The notes: a model not told the origin generated them from the letters alone. A stretch of 64,000 nucleotides of DNA from Candidatus Binatia bacterium (GCA_937925685.1 CALAMI010000006.1:1-64000); one strand, 5' to 3'. Shown: positions 9,699 to 18,861, counted from the stretch's first letter. Numbers and translations are program-made.

Positions 9699-10730
9699 CT
9701 ACTCGCGGAGGTGTCGCGCGCGCGCCAAAATACCTTCAATCAAGGAAGATGGTTCAATGCCATCGGCGAGGGCCGCGAAATTCACCACCAATCGATGGCT
9801 CAGTGCCGGTACGGCAACCGCGTCCACGTCCGCGTACGTGACGTGCACCCGGCCGTCTAGCAACGCCCGCACTTTGGCCCCCAGCAATAATGCTTGCCCC
9901 CCGCGAGGGCTCGCGCCGTAACTGACGTAGCGATTGATCGGCTCGTCTGCGGCCAGTGGGGCGTCGCCTCGGGGAAGGAACTTGGAAGTGGTGGGCATGG
10001 TGGCGCGCACCAACGCCGCCGCATACGACTCGATTTGCGGTGCCACCATGACTTGCCGCACGAGTGCGCGCATGCGCTCGACTTCCTCCGCGGCAACGGC
10101 AGCATCGAACAGTGGAGACAAGTGCAGCTCCCTCTCCCCGGTGGTCCGCGCCAGGATCCGCCGCAGCTCATCGTGCGAAGGGTAACGCAACACCACTTTG
10201 AACAAAAACCGATCGAGCTGCGCTTCCGGCAGGGGGTACGTTCCCTCCATCTCGATGGGATTTAACGTGGCCAGCACAAAAAACGGCCGCGGCAAAGGAT
10301 AGGAGTGGCCCGCCACCGTCACTTGCAGTTCGGCCATGGCTTCGAGCAAAGCCGACTGCGTCTTCGGTGTGGCGCGATTGATTTCGTCCGCGAGCAGCAC
10401 ATGGGTAAACAGGGGTCCAGGCTGAAAGCGGAACGATCGGTGTCCGTTCTCCTCTACCAGCACCCGCGTCCCGGTAATGTCGGCGGGCATTAGATCGATC
10501 GTGAACTGCACCCGGGCAAAGCTCAGGTTCAATAGCTCGCCCAAACTCCGCACGATCAGCGTCTTGCCTGTTCCCGGCAGGCCTTCGATCAGCACGTGTC
10601 CGCCTGCAAAAAAGGCAATCAGAATGAGTTCGAGATGCTCCTCGTGCCCTACGATCACACGCTGCAGCTCCGAGCGCAGGCGGTCGAAGGTGTCGACAAA
10701 AAACTGCACGTTGCGTTGTGGCGTGGTCAT
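9699..10730 (-). CDS. moxR: MoxR-type AAA+ ATPase
   Basis: 343 residues. Walker A is GLPGTGKT (residues 50-57), Walker B VLLADEIN (111-118), and sensor 1 lies in LATLNP, followed by the GTYPLPEAQLDRFLF signature of the MoxR family. The helix-rich lid domain follows. MoxR ATPases are cytosolic rings that use ATP to help assemble or activate protein complexes together with VWA-domain partners. Its ATG overlaps the TGA of the upstream membrane gene (ATGA at 10727-10730), which implies coupled translation. The complete Walker and sensor motifs indicate an active enzyme. The target complex cannot be inferred. Confidence 0.95.
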   Translation of the reverse strand: MTTPQRNVQFFVDTFDRLRSELQRVIVGHEEHLELILIAFFAGGHVLIEGLPGTGKTLIVRSLGELLNLSFARVQFTIDLMPADITGTRVLVEENGHRSFRFQPGPLFTHVLLADEINRATPKTQSALLEAMAELQVTVAGHSYPLPRPFFVLATLNPIEMEGTYPLPEAQLDRFLFKVVLRYPSHDELRRILARTTGERELHLSPLFDAAVAAEEVERMRALVRQVMVAPQIESYAAALVRATMPTTSKFLPRGDAPLAADEPINRYVSYGASPRGGQALLLGAKVRALLDGRVHVTYADVDAVAVPALSHRLVVNFAALADGIEPSSLIEGILARARHLRE

Positions 10731-12079
10731 GGCTGCGAAGCTCGCGAGAACAATCGCCGCGCCAGTGCCTCGTATTCCGGCGGCAACAATGGCTTTTCCA
10801 ACAAAGGTGCGGAAGGGCGCAAGCCGGTGGAGCGAACCATGGTGCCGTCGCGCGCCTCGCCCATCTCCGTCGAGCGGCCTTGGCGTTCCCCTCTGCCACG
10901 CCAGACGCTGCTGATGGGGAGCTCGACGACGAGAGCCTCGGTCGGGCGCGTTGCAGCACCATCGCTCGCTGCCCCAGGTTCACCATAGAGTCCCGTGCCA
11001 TCGGCCCCCGTACCAGCCATCCCCTGGTTCCCCCCCCGGGCAGTGGACGAATCCCCACTGGGGTACGGCTGATCTTTTTCTTCGAGCGGATTCCCCTCCC
11101 GCCTTTCTGCAGCAGTTTCTGCTGATCGTGCAAGCGGTTCGGAAAGCGAACCCGAGGCACGGTTATCTCGTGGTTCCGATGCTTCGGCACGTGTCCCTCT
11201 CTCCGAGCTGCTGCGGGTCTGTACCCGGCTATCGTTTCGTCCGCTAGCATCGGTGCGATTCTTCGAATGCCCACCAACTCCTCCCAGGGCGATTCTGCTC
11301 TGTGGCTCCGTGTCGGCGCGTCCGTCGGAGGTATGGCCGCGACCAACAGCGGCCCTGTTGGTTTCGTGACCGCCCGCTAAAGTGGCGGCGTCGCTCCCAC
11401 TTCCGCCGGTAGATTCTTCCGTCTCCCCCTGGGTCAGCGCCTCTCCTTCGCCCTGGGATGCAAGGGCCTGGGAAGCCCCAGTGTCGGATGAGGCGAAGCG
11501 CCTTCCATCTTCGCTGGCGTCAGCAGATGCCGACTCTTGTTCTGGAACAACCCTGGGTGCGCTTTGCTGTTCCACTGGCGCCTCGGGCAGGCGAGCCAAT
11601 GCCAGTGCAAATGCAAGGAGCCCCGCGCAAACAGCAGCAACAGGTTTTAGCGGCTGCCAAGGAACCAGGGCAGTCGGCTCATAGCGTGGGAGCAACCGCC
11701 AAAGCTGAAGCAAAAGAACAGGGAAAAGCGGAGAGCGCCTGGAGGCGCCGTTGCAATCGACAAACGTGACCAAACGCAAGTTCAGCCGAGCTTCGCGATC
11801 CACCCAAGCAGCCACGGTTGGCCCATCGAGCCTGCGCTCCCGTAGCCCGCTTATTACCGCGGTGAAGGCAACGGTAAGGGCAACGAAGAGCACTGCAGAC
11901 CATGCCAGCTGCCGTCCAACCGGCCACTGCCCCCCGAAACACAGTGCCAGCGCATTGAAGAACAACATCATACCGAGTGCATAACCCAGCCCGTGCAATC
12001 GCGTTCGCATTCGCAAGCGCCGCTCGATCGCCTGCAGCCGCTCCTCGATGTCGTGCGCACTCAGGGAAAGCGCCGCCAT
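10727..12079 (-). CDS. Membrane protein with long Ser/Gly-rich acidic tail, first gene of MoxR operon
   Basis: 450 residues. I start it at the ATG at 12079, before a short coiled-coil-like helix (SAHDIEERLQAIERRLRMRTRL). The frame stays open to 12343 but that part lacks protein-like character and overlaps the divergent mutY. Two N-terminal membrane helices (about residues 25-70) and a third near PVAAVCAGLLAFALALA are followed by roughly 200 residues rich in Ser, Gly, Glu and Thr, then a short conserved-looking basic end. It is coupled to moxR by ATGA. Membrane proteins with low-complexity tails commonly head MoxR-VWA operons; no enzymatic motif is visible and I do not recognise a named family. 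Confidence 0.75.
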   Translation of the reverse strand: MAALSLSAHDIEERLQAIERRLRMRTRLHGLGYALGMMLFFNALALCFGGQWPVGRQLAWSAVLFVALTVAFTAVISGLRERRLDGPTVAAWVDREARLNLRLVTFVDCNGASRRSPLFPVLLLQLWRLLPRYEPTALVPWQPLKPVAAVCAGLLAFALALARLPEAPVEQQSAPRVVPEQESASADASEDGRRFASSDTGASQALASQGEGEALTQGETEESTGGSGSDAATLAGGHETNRAAVGRGHTSDGRADTEPQSRIALGGVGGHSKNRTDASGRNDSRVQTRSSSERGTRAEASEPRDNRASGSLSEPLARSAETAAERREGNPLEEKDQPYPSGDSSTARGGNQGMAGTGADGTGLYGEPGAASDGAATRPTEALVVELPISSVWRGRGERQGRSTEMGEARDGTMVRSTGLRPSAPLLEKPLLPPEYEALARRLFSRASQP

Positions 12080-12226
12080 AGTTCCACTCGTAGCGGCAGC
12101 ATAATCGACACCTTCCCTCGTGGTCAACGTGAACGGCCGGAGCCCACTCCGGGACGATCCCGGCAAGGCTTCTCCCCAAAGCCGCCGCGCCGGAGGAGTG
12201 GGGCCACTTGATTGTTCGCCGGCATC

Positions 12227-13426
12227 ATGTTGCCCGTAGCAGTGCCAATGCTTCCCACTCTTGCACAGCGGCGCAACGGCCGCGGCCCGCGAAAAACGCC
12301 AGAGCCTCGCCCGGCGACGGCTTCGACCAGCAGGAAAGGTCAACTACTCGATCCAGCAGACGTTCTTTGGCTCCGCCGGCGGTTGTTGCGTTGGTATTAT
12401 CGCCACGCACGCCCCTGGCCGTGGCGCGCTTCCACCAACTCCTACGAGGTGTGGGTTGCCGAGGTCATGCTGCAGCAAACCCGCGTCGAAGTGGTGGGCC
12501 AAGCGTTTCCTCGTTTTATGGCACGCTTTCCACGTCTCGCCGAACTCGCTTCGGCTCCGCTGGAGGAGGTGCTCGCAGCGTGGTCCGGCCTTGGGTACTA
12601 CCAGCGCGCCCGCAACTTGCACCGCGCCGCCCAGTGGCTGTGGCAGCGTGGTTACAGCGAGTTTCCACGCGAGCCGGCTGTCGCCCGCGCTTTACCAGGT
12701 GTAGGCTCCTACACTGCAGCGGCTGTGCTCTCGATCGCCTACAACAAACCCTTGGCGGCGGTCGACGCCAACGCGAGGCGCGTGTTACGGAGACTCGTCG
12801 GCCTCACCAACGCCACCAATAGTGAAGAGCTTTGCCAGCAGTTAGCTCTGGCGCTGCTCAACCGCAGGGTCCCCGGCCACTGGAATCAAGCCCTCATGGA
12901 GTTGGGGCAACGGTGCTGCACGCCGCAGGCCCCGCAATGTCGAGCATGCCCGTGGCAAGGCCGCTGTGCCAGCGCCCAAAGTTCCAACTTCACCTCCACG
13001 GCATCGCGGCCGCGGCGACGTTCCACGCCAGAGCGAATGGAACTCGACGCCGACCTTGTCTTCGACGCCACGGGGCGCATCGCCATCGAAAGAGGCGTTT
13101 TCCCTTACCTGCGGCATTTATGGCTCCCCCTCTTGCACCGACGGGCCACGTCTTCTCCCGATATGGCCGCTCATCGCGGACGGCTCCTGGGAACGATCCG
13201 TCACGCCATAGGCAAGCGGCAGTTTTCCGTATCGGTGTATTGCCGGACAATTTCCGCCACGGAGGGCAGCGAGTTACTGCGTAAAGTGCAACCACCCGGG
13301 GAACGAAGATGGGTAACGGCAAAGGAGTTAGAGCACCTCGGGCGGTCGTCGCTGCTGCTCAAGTGTTGGGTCCTATGGCAAAGATTAGAGAGCGAGAGGC
13401 TTGCCTCTGGCAGGGCCAAGGAATAA
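12227..13426 (+). CDS. mutY: A/G-specific adenine DNA glycosylase
   Basis: 399 residues from the ATG at 12227 (a TTG at 12212 is also in frame). Removes adenine mispaired with 8-oxoguanine in base excision repair. The WVAEVMLQQT block holds the catalytic Glu (about residue 79), the helix-hairpin-helix is LPGVGSY (156-162), and the catalytic Asp is in AVDANARRV (about 180). The [4Fe-4S] cluster ligands C-x6-C-x2-C-x5-C lie at 231, 238, 241 and 247. The C-terminal part is a short, divergent NUDIX-like 8-oxoG recognition domain. The first 40 residues are basic and unlike the family, so translation may begin later. It is transcribed away from the MoxR operon, sharing the 12080-12226 region. Confidence 0.93.
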   Translation: MLPVAVPMLPTLAQRRNGRGPRKTPEPRPATASTSRKGQLLDPADVLWLRRRLLRWYYRHARPWPWRASTNSYEVWVAEVMLQQTRVEVVGQAFPRFMARFPRLAELASAPLEEVLAAWSGLGYYQRARNLHRAAQWLWQRGYSEFPREPAVARALPGVGSYTAAAVLSIAYNKPLAAVDANARRVLRRLVGLTNATNSEELCQQLALALLNRRVPGHWNQALMELGQRCCTPQAPQCRACPWQGRCASAQSSNFTSTASRPRRRSTPERMELDADLVFDATGRIAIERGVFPYLRHLWLPLLHRRATSSPDMAAHRGRLLGTIRHAIGKRQFSVSVYCRTISATEGSELLRKVQPPGERRWVTAKELEHLGRSSLLLKCWVLWQRLESERLASGRAKE

Positions 13427-13449
13427 CGAAGCGAAATTACGAGGTCAGC

Positions 13450-14514
13450 ATGGGTGGATATCGTGTCATTCAGTGGGCTACCGGCCACGTCGGTAAGCAT
13501 GCACTGCGAGCCATACTGCAACATCCGGACCTCGAGCTCGTGGGTGTATGGGTGTCGAGCCCGGACAAGGCAGGGCGCGATGCGGGTGAACTGTCTGGAC
13601 GAGCAGCCACCGGGATTCGAGCGACGAACGATGCAGAAAGTCTCCTGGCCACCTCAGCCGACTGCGTATGTTACACCGCGGCAACGGACTATCGGCCAGC
13701 GGAAGCCATCGAAGACATGTGCCGCATGCTCGCCTCGGGGAAAAACGTCGTCACGAGTTCCTTTGTCCCGTTGATTTATCCCTGGCAGGTGGTGCCAGCC
13801 TTTGCCGAGCAACTAGAAGACGCCTGCCGCCGTGGGCAGTCGAGTTTTTATTGCTCCGGCATCGATCCCGGGTTCTCCCCTGACTTTCTGCCGATTACGC
13901 TGTCGAGCCTGTGCGAACGGATCGATTCCATCCGGGCACAGGAAATCTTCAATTATGCCACTTACGATCAGCCGCAAACGCTCTTCGAAGTCATGGGCTT
14001 CGGCAAGCCTCCCGGCACACCGGTGCCGTTGTTGGCTCCCGGGGCGTTGTCGATGGCTTGGGGTGCATCGGTGCGCATGGTTGCCGATGCTCTCGGGGTC
14101 ACGCTCGACGGCATCGAGCAACGCCACGAAGTCGAGGTGGCTCCGGAAAATTTCGAAATCTCTTGCGGCACCATTCCTAAGGGAACGGTCGCTGCACTGC
14201 GCTTTGAAATCATGGGCATCGTCAGGGGCGAACCGCGCATCGTGGTGGAGCATGTGACCCGGCTGCGCGACGACTTAGCACCGCACTGGCCGAAAGCTGT
14301 GGGGCCTGGAACCTACCGGGTGACGATCGAGGGCATGCCTTCGCTGCGCTGCGACTTGCAGGTGGGCTTTCACAGCACCGACCACAACATCGATGGTTGC
14401 GTGGCTACCGCCATGCGTTTAGTGCACGCGATCCCCGCCGTTTGCCAAGCGAGCCCAGGGGTCAAAAGTTCTCTTGACCTGCCACTCACGCCTGGACGGT
14501 ACGCTCTGCGGTGA
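13450..14514 (+). CDS. DapB-like NAD(P)-binding oxidoreductase
   Basis: 354 residues starting at the ATG at 13450, preceded by GAGG. The N-terminus YRVIQWATGHVGKHALRAIL is a Rossmann dinucleotide-binding loop of the dihydrodipicolinate reductase N-terminal type, and the following VWVSSPDKAGRDAG is typical of the family annotated as dihydrodipicolinate reductase-like or 2,4-diaminopentanoate dehydrogenase-like. The usual DapB catalytic HH...K signature is not seen, so true lysine biosynthesis DapB is unlikely. The start lies 23 bases after mutY, so the two may be cotranscribed. The substrate is unknown; homologues in actinobacteria and environmental proteobacteria are often near lipid or CoA-ester metabolism, which the neighbours here do not confirm. 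Confidence 0.8.
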   Translation: MGGYRVIQWATGHVGKHALRAILQHPDLELVGVWVSSPDKAGRDAGELSGRAATGIRATNDAESLLATSADCVCYTAATDYRPAEAIEDMCRMLASGKNVVTSSFVPLIYPWQVVPAFAEQLEDACRRGQSSFYCSGIDPGFSPDFLPITLSSLCERIDSIRAQEIFNYATYDQPQTLFEVMGFGKPPGTPVPLLAPGALSMAWGASVRMVADALGVTLDGIEQRHEVEVAPENFEISCGTIPKGTVAALRFEIMGIVRGEPRIVVEHVTRLRDDLAPHWPKAVGPGTYRVTIEGMPSLRCDLQVGFHSTDHNIDGCVATAMRLVHAIPAVCQASPGVKSSLDLPLTPGRYALR

Positions 14515-14832
14515 GGCTAGCCTGGGTAAGGGTGCCGTCGAGTCGCTATCGCAGGAATCTGGCTGGGACGGCTGCCTAAGGGGCGCGCCACTTCACCCTC
14601 GGCCTGGCGCCGTGCTCCATCAAGGGCGCCAACCACCTTGCGTTCAAGCACTCGTTTCTTCTGCGACAGTTCGATATAAGGGCGCCGTGTCGCAGCAGCC
14701 CCCAACACACTCAAGTGGCCGTGGACGTGGCCACTGGCAACGTTCACGGCTGAGGAGAATGCACACAGGAGTTGTGTGGCGGAGCGGTGCGAGGGCGGTC
14801 TTCTCCTGTGCAATGGCTCGAGGAGACGCGTC
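14515..14832. other. Intergenic stretch before aminotransferase
   Basis: 318 bases with no convincing gene. The only functional signal seen is the Shine-Dalgarno-like AGGAGA at 14821-14826 for the next gene. Short frames here have no recognisable product. Confidence 0.5.
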
Positions 14833-16212
14833 ATGACAGATACCATGCATCGGTTTGCCCCTCGCCATTTGGTTTGCGGGTTTGTGTCACCCTACCAAGT
14901 GATGCAGCAGGGAACCCTGCGGCTAGTCAAAGGCCGAGGCATTTACGTGTGGGATCAGCACGGACGCCGCTACATCGACGGTCTTGCCTCTCTGTGGAAC
15001 GTCGCTGTGGGGCACGGCCAGCCCAGCATCGCCCGCGCGGTGGCGCGGCAAATGAACCATCTCGCTTACGCGCCCACGCTGCTCGGGTTTTCCTCCCGCC
15101 CAGCCGAGGAACTCGCCCGGCGCATCGTGAAGCTGGCTCCGCGCGGGCTTACGCGTGTGCTCTTCACCTCCGGAGGCTCGGAGGCCAACGAGTCGATCAT
15201 CCGTCTCGTGCGCCTGTACTGGCGCTTGAAAGGACATCCGGAAAAGTTTCGCATCGTCACGCTGAATCGCGGCTATCATGGATCGTCCACCGGTGCTGCG
15301 AGTTTGACCGGACTTGCGTACTTCCACCAGTACTACGAACCGCTACTGGAGGGTGTTATCCGCCTGCCTCGCCCCCACTGCCGTCGTTGCGAGCTCCGAC
15401 TTCAGTACCCCTCCTGCGAGATTGCGTGCGCAACGGAGCTGGAGCAACTTATCGAGCGTGAAGGAGCCCACACCATTGGCGCCGTGCTCGTCGAGCCGGT
15501 CCAAGGTGTCGGTGGGGTCATCGTGCCCCCCGAGGGCTACCACCAGCGACTGCGGGAAATTTGTTCGCGGCACGAAATCCTACTTGCGTGCGATGAGGTG
15601 ATCACCGGCTTTGGTCGCTTGGGCTATCCGTTTGGCATCCAACGCTGGCAAGTGACGCCGGATTTGATCTCGTTTGCCAAGGGCGTAACCAGCGGATACC
15701 TACCGCTCGGCGGTGTGTTATTGAGCGAGGACATTTACCGCACCCTCGTGCAAGCCGGGCCCGAGTTTTCTTTGCACCACGGGTTCACCTATTCCGGACA
15801 CCCGGCGGTTTGTGCCGCAGCACTTGCGAATTTGAATCTCATGCGGCGGCGGCGACTGATGTCGCGCGCGCGGCGACTGGAAGCTTACCTGTCGAACCTT
15901 CTCGAACCCTTACGCCGGCACAGCGTCGTGCGAGAAATCCGGGTGATCGGGCTGATGGCAGCGGTGGAATTCGACGACAGCTCCGCACCTCCGGGCAGCG
16001 GCCAGTGGCCTCTAGCCGTGCGCGTGCGCCAGGCATGTTTAGAACGCGGCCTCATCGTCAGGGCCAGCGGCGACGTGGTGGCGGTCTGCCCGCCCCTGGT
16101 GGTGAAAACTGCGCAGCTCAAGCAAATCGTCGCCACTCTCGATGAGGCAATTGAGTCGGCCGTCGCCGAGGTCAGCGAGCCAGCTTGCCGGTCGAATCGC
16201 GCGAACGGTTGA
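14833..16212 (+). CDS. Class III PLP-dependent aminotransferase
   Basis: 459 residues from an ATG 8 bases after AGGAG. Fold type I class III aminotransferase: GGSEANE (about 114-120) binds the cofactor phosphate, Asp254 in LLACDEVITGFGR contacts the pyridine nitrogen, and Lys283 in ISFAKGVTSG is the Schiff-base lysine. A Cys-rich insert with C183, C186, C195 and C199 (PHCRRCELRL...YPSCEIACA) recurs in one branch of omega-amino acid:pyruvate aminotransferases; whether it binds a metal is unknown. The family transfers omega-amino groups from diamines, beta-alanine, GABA or similar substrates. The neighbour argC follows 33 bases later on the same strand, so an acetylornithine-type role is possible but not shown. 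Confidence 0.88.
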   Translation: MTDTMHRFAPRHLVCGFVSPYQVMQQGTLRLVKGRGIYVWDQHGRRYIDGLASLWNVAVGHGQPSIARAVARQMNHLAYAPTLLGFSSRPAEELARRIVKLAPRGLTRVLFTSGGSEANESIIRLVRLYWRLKGHPEKFRIVTLNRGYHGSSTGAASLTGLAYFHQYYEPLLEGVIRLPRPHCRRCELRLQYPSCEIACATELEQLIEREGAHTIGAVLVEPVQGVGGVIVPPEGYHQRLREICSRHEILLACDEVITGFGRLGYPFGIQRWQVTPDLISFAKGVTSGYLPLGGVLLSEDIYRTLVQAGPEFSLHHGFTYSGHPAVCAAALANLNLMRRRRLMSRARRLEAYLSNLLEPLRRHSVVREIRVIGLMAAVEFDDSSAPPGSGQWPLAVRVRQACLERGLIVRASGDVVAVCPPLVVKTAQLKQIVATLDEAIESAVAEVSEPACRSNRANG

Positions 16213-16245
16213 GACGGCCGCAGCGGGCCCCTACACCTAAGGGTC

Positions 16246-17196
16246 ATGCGACCGAAAATCTACGTGGACGGCCAAGAAGGGACCACCGGGCTTCGGATCC
16301 GCGACTGGCTGTCTTGGCGCGGAGATCTTGAACTGATCGTGCTCCCTCATGCACGGCGCAAAGACCCAGAAGCGCGCTACGAAGCCATGGCCGCTGCCGA
16401 TGTGGTGGTTCTCTGTTTGCCTGACGAAGCCGCGCGCGAGGCCGCCACCTGGGCGATAAAAGCGGGAACGCGAGTGATCGATGCAAGTACCGCCCACCGC
16501 ACGCACCCCGAGTGGGTGTACGGCCTCGCGGAAATTGCACCGGAGCAAGAAGCCGCGATTCGCAGAGCGCAACACGTCGCCAACCCAGGTTGTTACGCCG
16601 CCGCCTTTATTTTGCTGCTCCGCCCATTGATCGACCGCGGCTTGCTCGACCCGAAAACGCCCATCGTTTGCCACGCTCTTTCCGGCTACTCTGGAGGAGG
16701 CCGGTCTCTGATCGAACGATGGGAAGATCCACAAAGAGGACTCGGCGGCCTTCCCTACGAAGCACCGTATGCCTTGCAGCGGGTACACAAACACGTAGCG
16801 GAAATGATGCGTTACACCGGGCTCGCTGTCGAACCTTACTTCGAACCAGCTGTGGGTGCGTTTCGCTGCGGAATGCGGGTGCAAGTTCCGCTGCATGGGC
16901 GCTTGCTCCGTGGCTCTCCCCGGGATGTTTGGCATGCGCTAGCGCAGCGGTACGAAGGGCAAGCCTTCGTGCGCGTGCAGCCATACGCGGAAGACGGCGA
17001 TTTCGAGGAACAAAGCTTGAGTCCGCTCGCTTGCAACGACACGAACCGCATCGATTTGCATGCCATTCCTCACCCTTCGGGCCACGTGCTCCTGGTGGCT
17101 ATTCTCGACAACCTCGGGAAAGGTGCGGCTGGCAACGCCATTCAAAACCTCAACCTCATGCTGGGGCTGCCTGGGCATACGGGTCTCCCCTCATAG
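16246..17196 (+). CDS. argC: N-acetyl-gamma-glutamyl-phosphate reductase, short type
   Basis: 316 residues, the length of the short (type 2) ArgC branch. Catalyses NADPH-dependent reduction of N-acetyl-glutamyl phosphate to the semialdehyde in arginine biosynthesis. It lacks the standard N-terminal GxTGYxG and instead has DGQEGTTGLRIRDWL, typical of type 2. The catalytic cysteine is Cys116 in ANPGCYA, and the ALSGYSGGGRSLIE and HKHVAEM blocks are family signatures. It follows the aminotransferase closely on the same strand. Other arginine genes are absent from the window, so the pathway must be scattered. Confidence 0.93.
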   Translation: MRPKIYVDGQEGTTGLRIRDWLSWRGDLELIVLPHARRKDPEARYEAMAAADVVVLCLPDEAAREAATWAIKAGTRVIDASTAHRTHPEWVYGLAEIAPEQEAAIRRAQHVANPGCYAAAFILLLRPLIDRGLLDPKTPIVCHALSGYSGGGRSLIERWEDPQRGLGGLPYEAPYALQRVHKHVAEMMRYTGLAVEPYFEPAVGAFRCGMRVQVPLHGRLLRGSPRDVWHALAQRYEGQAFVRVQPYAEDGDFEEQSLSPLACNDTNRIDLHAIPHPSGHVLLVAILDNLGKGAAGNAIQNLNLMLGLPGHTGLPS

Positions 17197-17305
17197 GGGA
17201 GCTGGAAAAGGACGAGGAGTCGCGACAATCCGGGCAGCGAACCACCCGCGGCGAACCTGCTCTCGCCGCAGGAGGATTTGCCCACTGCTCGAGGCTTCGC
17301 GTGCG

Positions 17306-18322
17306 TCAACCCTCGGCAACCGACTCGACGAGCAACACGCCCGTGCCCTCCAAGCCATCGTGCTTCAGCCGCCGCAAGGCCTCGTTCGCCTCCACCAGGG
17401 GAAACACCGTAGTGTGGGGACGGATGGGAATTTCTCCTGCAAGGGTGAGTAGTTCTTCTCCATCGGCACGGGTATTAGCGGTAACGCTGCACACGTTCTT
17501 CTCGTAAAACAAGTGGCGCTCGTACTGCAGTGGGGGTACGTCGGTCAAATAAATTCCCGCGATGGCCAACGTGCCGCCTCGGTCGAGTGCCTCCAAAGCC
17601 GGGGGGACGAGGCGCCCCACAGGTGCGAATAAAATCGCCGCATCCAACGGTGCGGGAGGTCGCTCGGCCGCGTCGCCTACCCAAACCGCGCCAAGGGTGC
17701 GAGCTAGCTCCCGATGCTTGAGCTCGCGCGTCATCACGTACACCTCGCAACCCCAATGACGGGCCACCTGGATGGCAATGTGAGCCGACGAGCCAAAGCC
17801 ATACAGGCCCAAACGGCACCCTGGACGCGTGTTCGCGCGCCGCAAAGCTCGGTAACCGATGATGCCCGCGCAAAGAAGGGGCGTTGCCTCGGCATCGCCC
17901 AGGGAGGGAGGAATAGGGTAAGCAAATTTTTCGGGTACGACGGCGTACTCGGCGTAACCGCCATCGACGTGGTATCCGGTGAAGCGGGCGTCAGGACACA
18001 GGTTTTCCTGTCCCCGACTGCAGTAACGGCAGCGGCCACAGGTCGATTGTAGCCAAGCGATCCCCACACGGTCGCCAAGGCGAAAACGCGACGTGCCCGG
18101 GCCCAACCCAGCGACCGTACCCACGACTTGATGGCCGGGGACCACTCGGTCCCGCACCGGCGGCAGGTCGCCTTCCACGACGTGCAAATCCGTGCGACAC
18201 ACCCCGCACGCCCGTACCCGCACCAGTAACTCGCCGCGACCCGCCTCTGGCGGCGGCAGCTCCATCAGCTCGAGTGGTCTTTCCTCGATTGGCCGCGGTT
18301 GCCGTACGACAAGGGCTTTCAT
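17306..18322 (-). CDS. Zinc-dependent medium-chain alcohol dehydrogenase
   Basis: 338 residues starting at the ATG at 18322 (MKALVVRQPRP), the family-typical start; an in-frame extension to 18388 has no protein-like character. Catalytic zinc ligands are expected in ACGVCRTDLHVVEGDLP and GHQVVG. The structural zinc cysteines are in CGRCRYCSRGQENLC. The NAD(P) loop is the unusual LGLYGFGSSAHIAIQ rather than GxGGLG, as in the adh_fam_2 subfamily of zinc-binding alcohol dehydrogenases. It probably interconverts alcohols and aldehydes; the physiological substrate is unknown. It lies 78 bases downstream of the dCMP deaminase with a hairpin in between, so it may be a separate or readthrough unit. 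Confidence 0.9.
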   Translation of the reverse strand: MKALVVRQPRPIEERPLELMELPPPEAGRGELLVRVRACGVCRTDLHVVEGDLPPVRDRVVPGHQVVGTVAGLGPGTSRFRLGDRVGIAWLQSTCGRCRYCSRGQENLCPDARFTGYHVDGGYAEYAVVPEKFAYPIPPSLGDAEATPLLCAGIIGYRALRRANTRPGCRLGLYGFGSSAHIAIQVARHWGCEVYVMTRELKHRELARTLGAVWVGDAAERPPAPLDAAILFAPVGRLVPPALEALDRGGTLAIAGIYLTDVPPLQYERHLFYEKNVCSVTANTRADGEELLTLAGEIPIRPHTTVFPLVEANEALRRLKHDGLEGTGVLLVESVAEG

Positions 18323-18380
18323 CGTTTTTTTGATTACCGCGGCAGGCGGTTGCCGGCAACGCGCGTCGTAACACAGCAAC

Positions 18381-18400
18381 GGGCGCACTGCCGTGCGCCC
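18381..18400. terminator. Perfect hairpin abutting dCMP deaminase stop codon
   Basis: GGGCGCAC and GTGCGCCC (18381-18388, 18393-18400) form an 8-bp perfect stem with a TGCC loop. The base next to it, 18401, is the last base of the deaminase stop codon, so on the minus strand the stem begins right after the stop. No U-tract follows; it may be a terminator, an mRNA 3' end stabiliser or a REP-like element. Confidence 0.4.
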
Positions 18401-18859
18401 CTACAAATCCACTTTGTGCAGGCGAACGTGGGGAGTGTACTCGAGCAGGGGGCTCAGCGTGTGCAGTTTGTACTCTTTTTCGTAACAAATGCGCACAATG
18501 CCAGTGTTCACCAGCACCTTGAAACAATGAATACACGGGGTGTGAGTGATGTAGATCGTGGCGTCGCGAATGGACGTGCCATTTTTCGCTGCCTGGGCGA
18601 TCGCGTTAATTTCAGCGTGAATGGTGCGGAAACAATTCTCCTCCACTTCCCCTGTGGGGGTGGTCGAGCGATAAATCAGGCATCCCACATCGAGGCAATG
18701 CGGCAGACCCGAAGGCGCTCCATTGTAGCCGGTGGCAAGAATGTTCTTGTCGCGCACGATCACAGCACCCACCTTGGCCCGCAGGCAGGTCGACCGTTCT
18801 GCCACGGTGCGGGTAATCGTCAAAAAGTACTGATCCCAACTTGGACGCACGTTTGCCAT
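18401..18859 (-). CDS. Deoxycytidylate (dCMP/cytidine) deaminase family protein
   Basis: 152 residues from the ATG at 18859, two bases after the M50 protease gene. Zinc ligands sit in the classic [10 protein letters not shown] and TPCIHC motifs, with [12 protein letters not shown] upstream, the ComEB/dCMP deaminase pattern. It deaminates dCMP to dUMP, feeding thymidylate synthesis, in the cytosol. The frame remains open far upstream to 19324 but that portion is the shadow of the protease. The enzyme has an additional Cys60 and the usual C-terminal length. It is the last member of the gshA, SAM hydrolase, protease, deaminase group. Confidence 0.92.
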   Translation of the reverse strand: MANVRPSWDQYFLTITRTVAERSTCLRAKVGAVIVRDKNILATGYNGAPSGLPHCLDVGCLIYRSTTPTGEVEENCFRTIHAEINAIAQAAKNGTSIRDATIYITHTPCIHCFKVLVNTGIVRICYEKEYKLHTLSPLLEYTPHVRLHKVDL

Positions 18860-18861
18860 CG

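Noticed and set aside
10727-12343. Extended start of the first MoxR operon gene
   Set aside because: The extra part overlaps the divergent mutY and is unlike a protein; the ATG at 12079 begins a proper coiled-coil helix.
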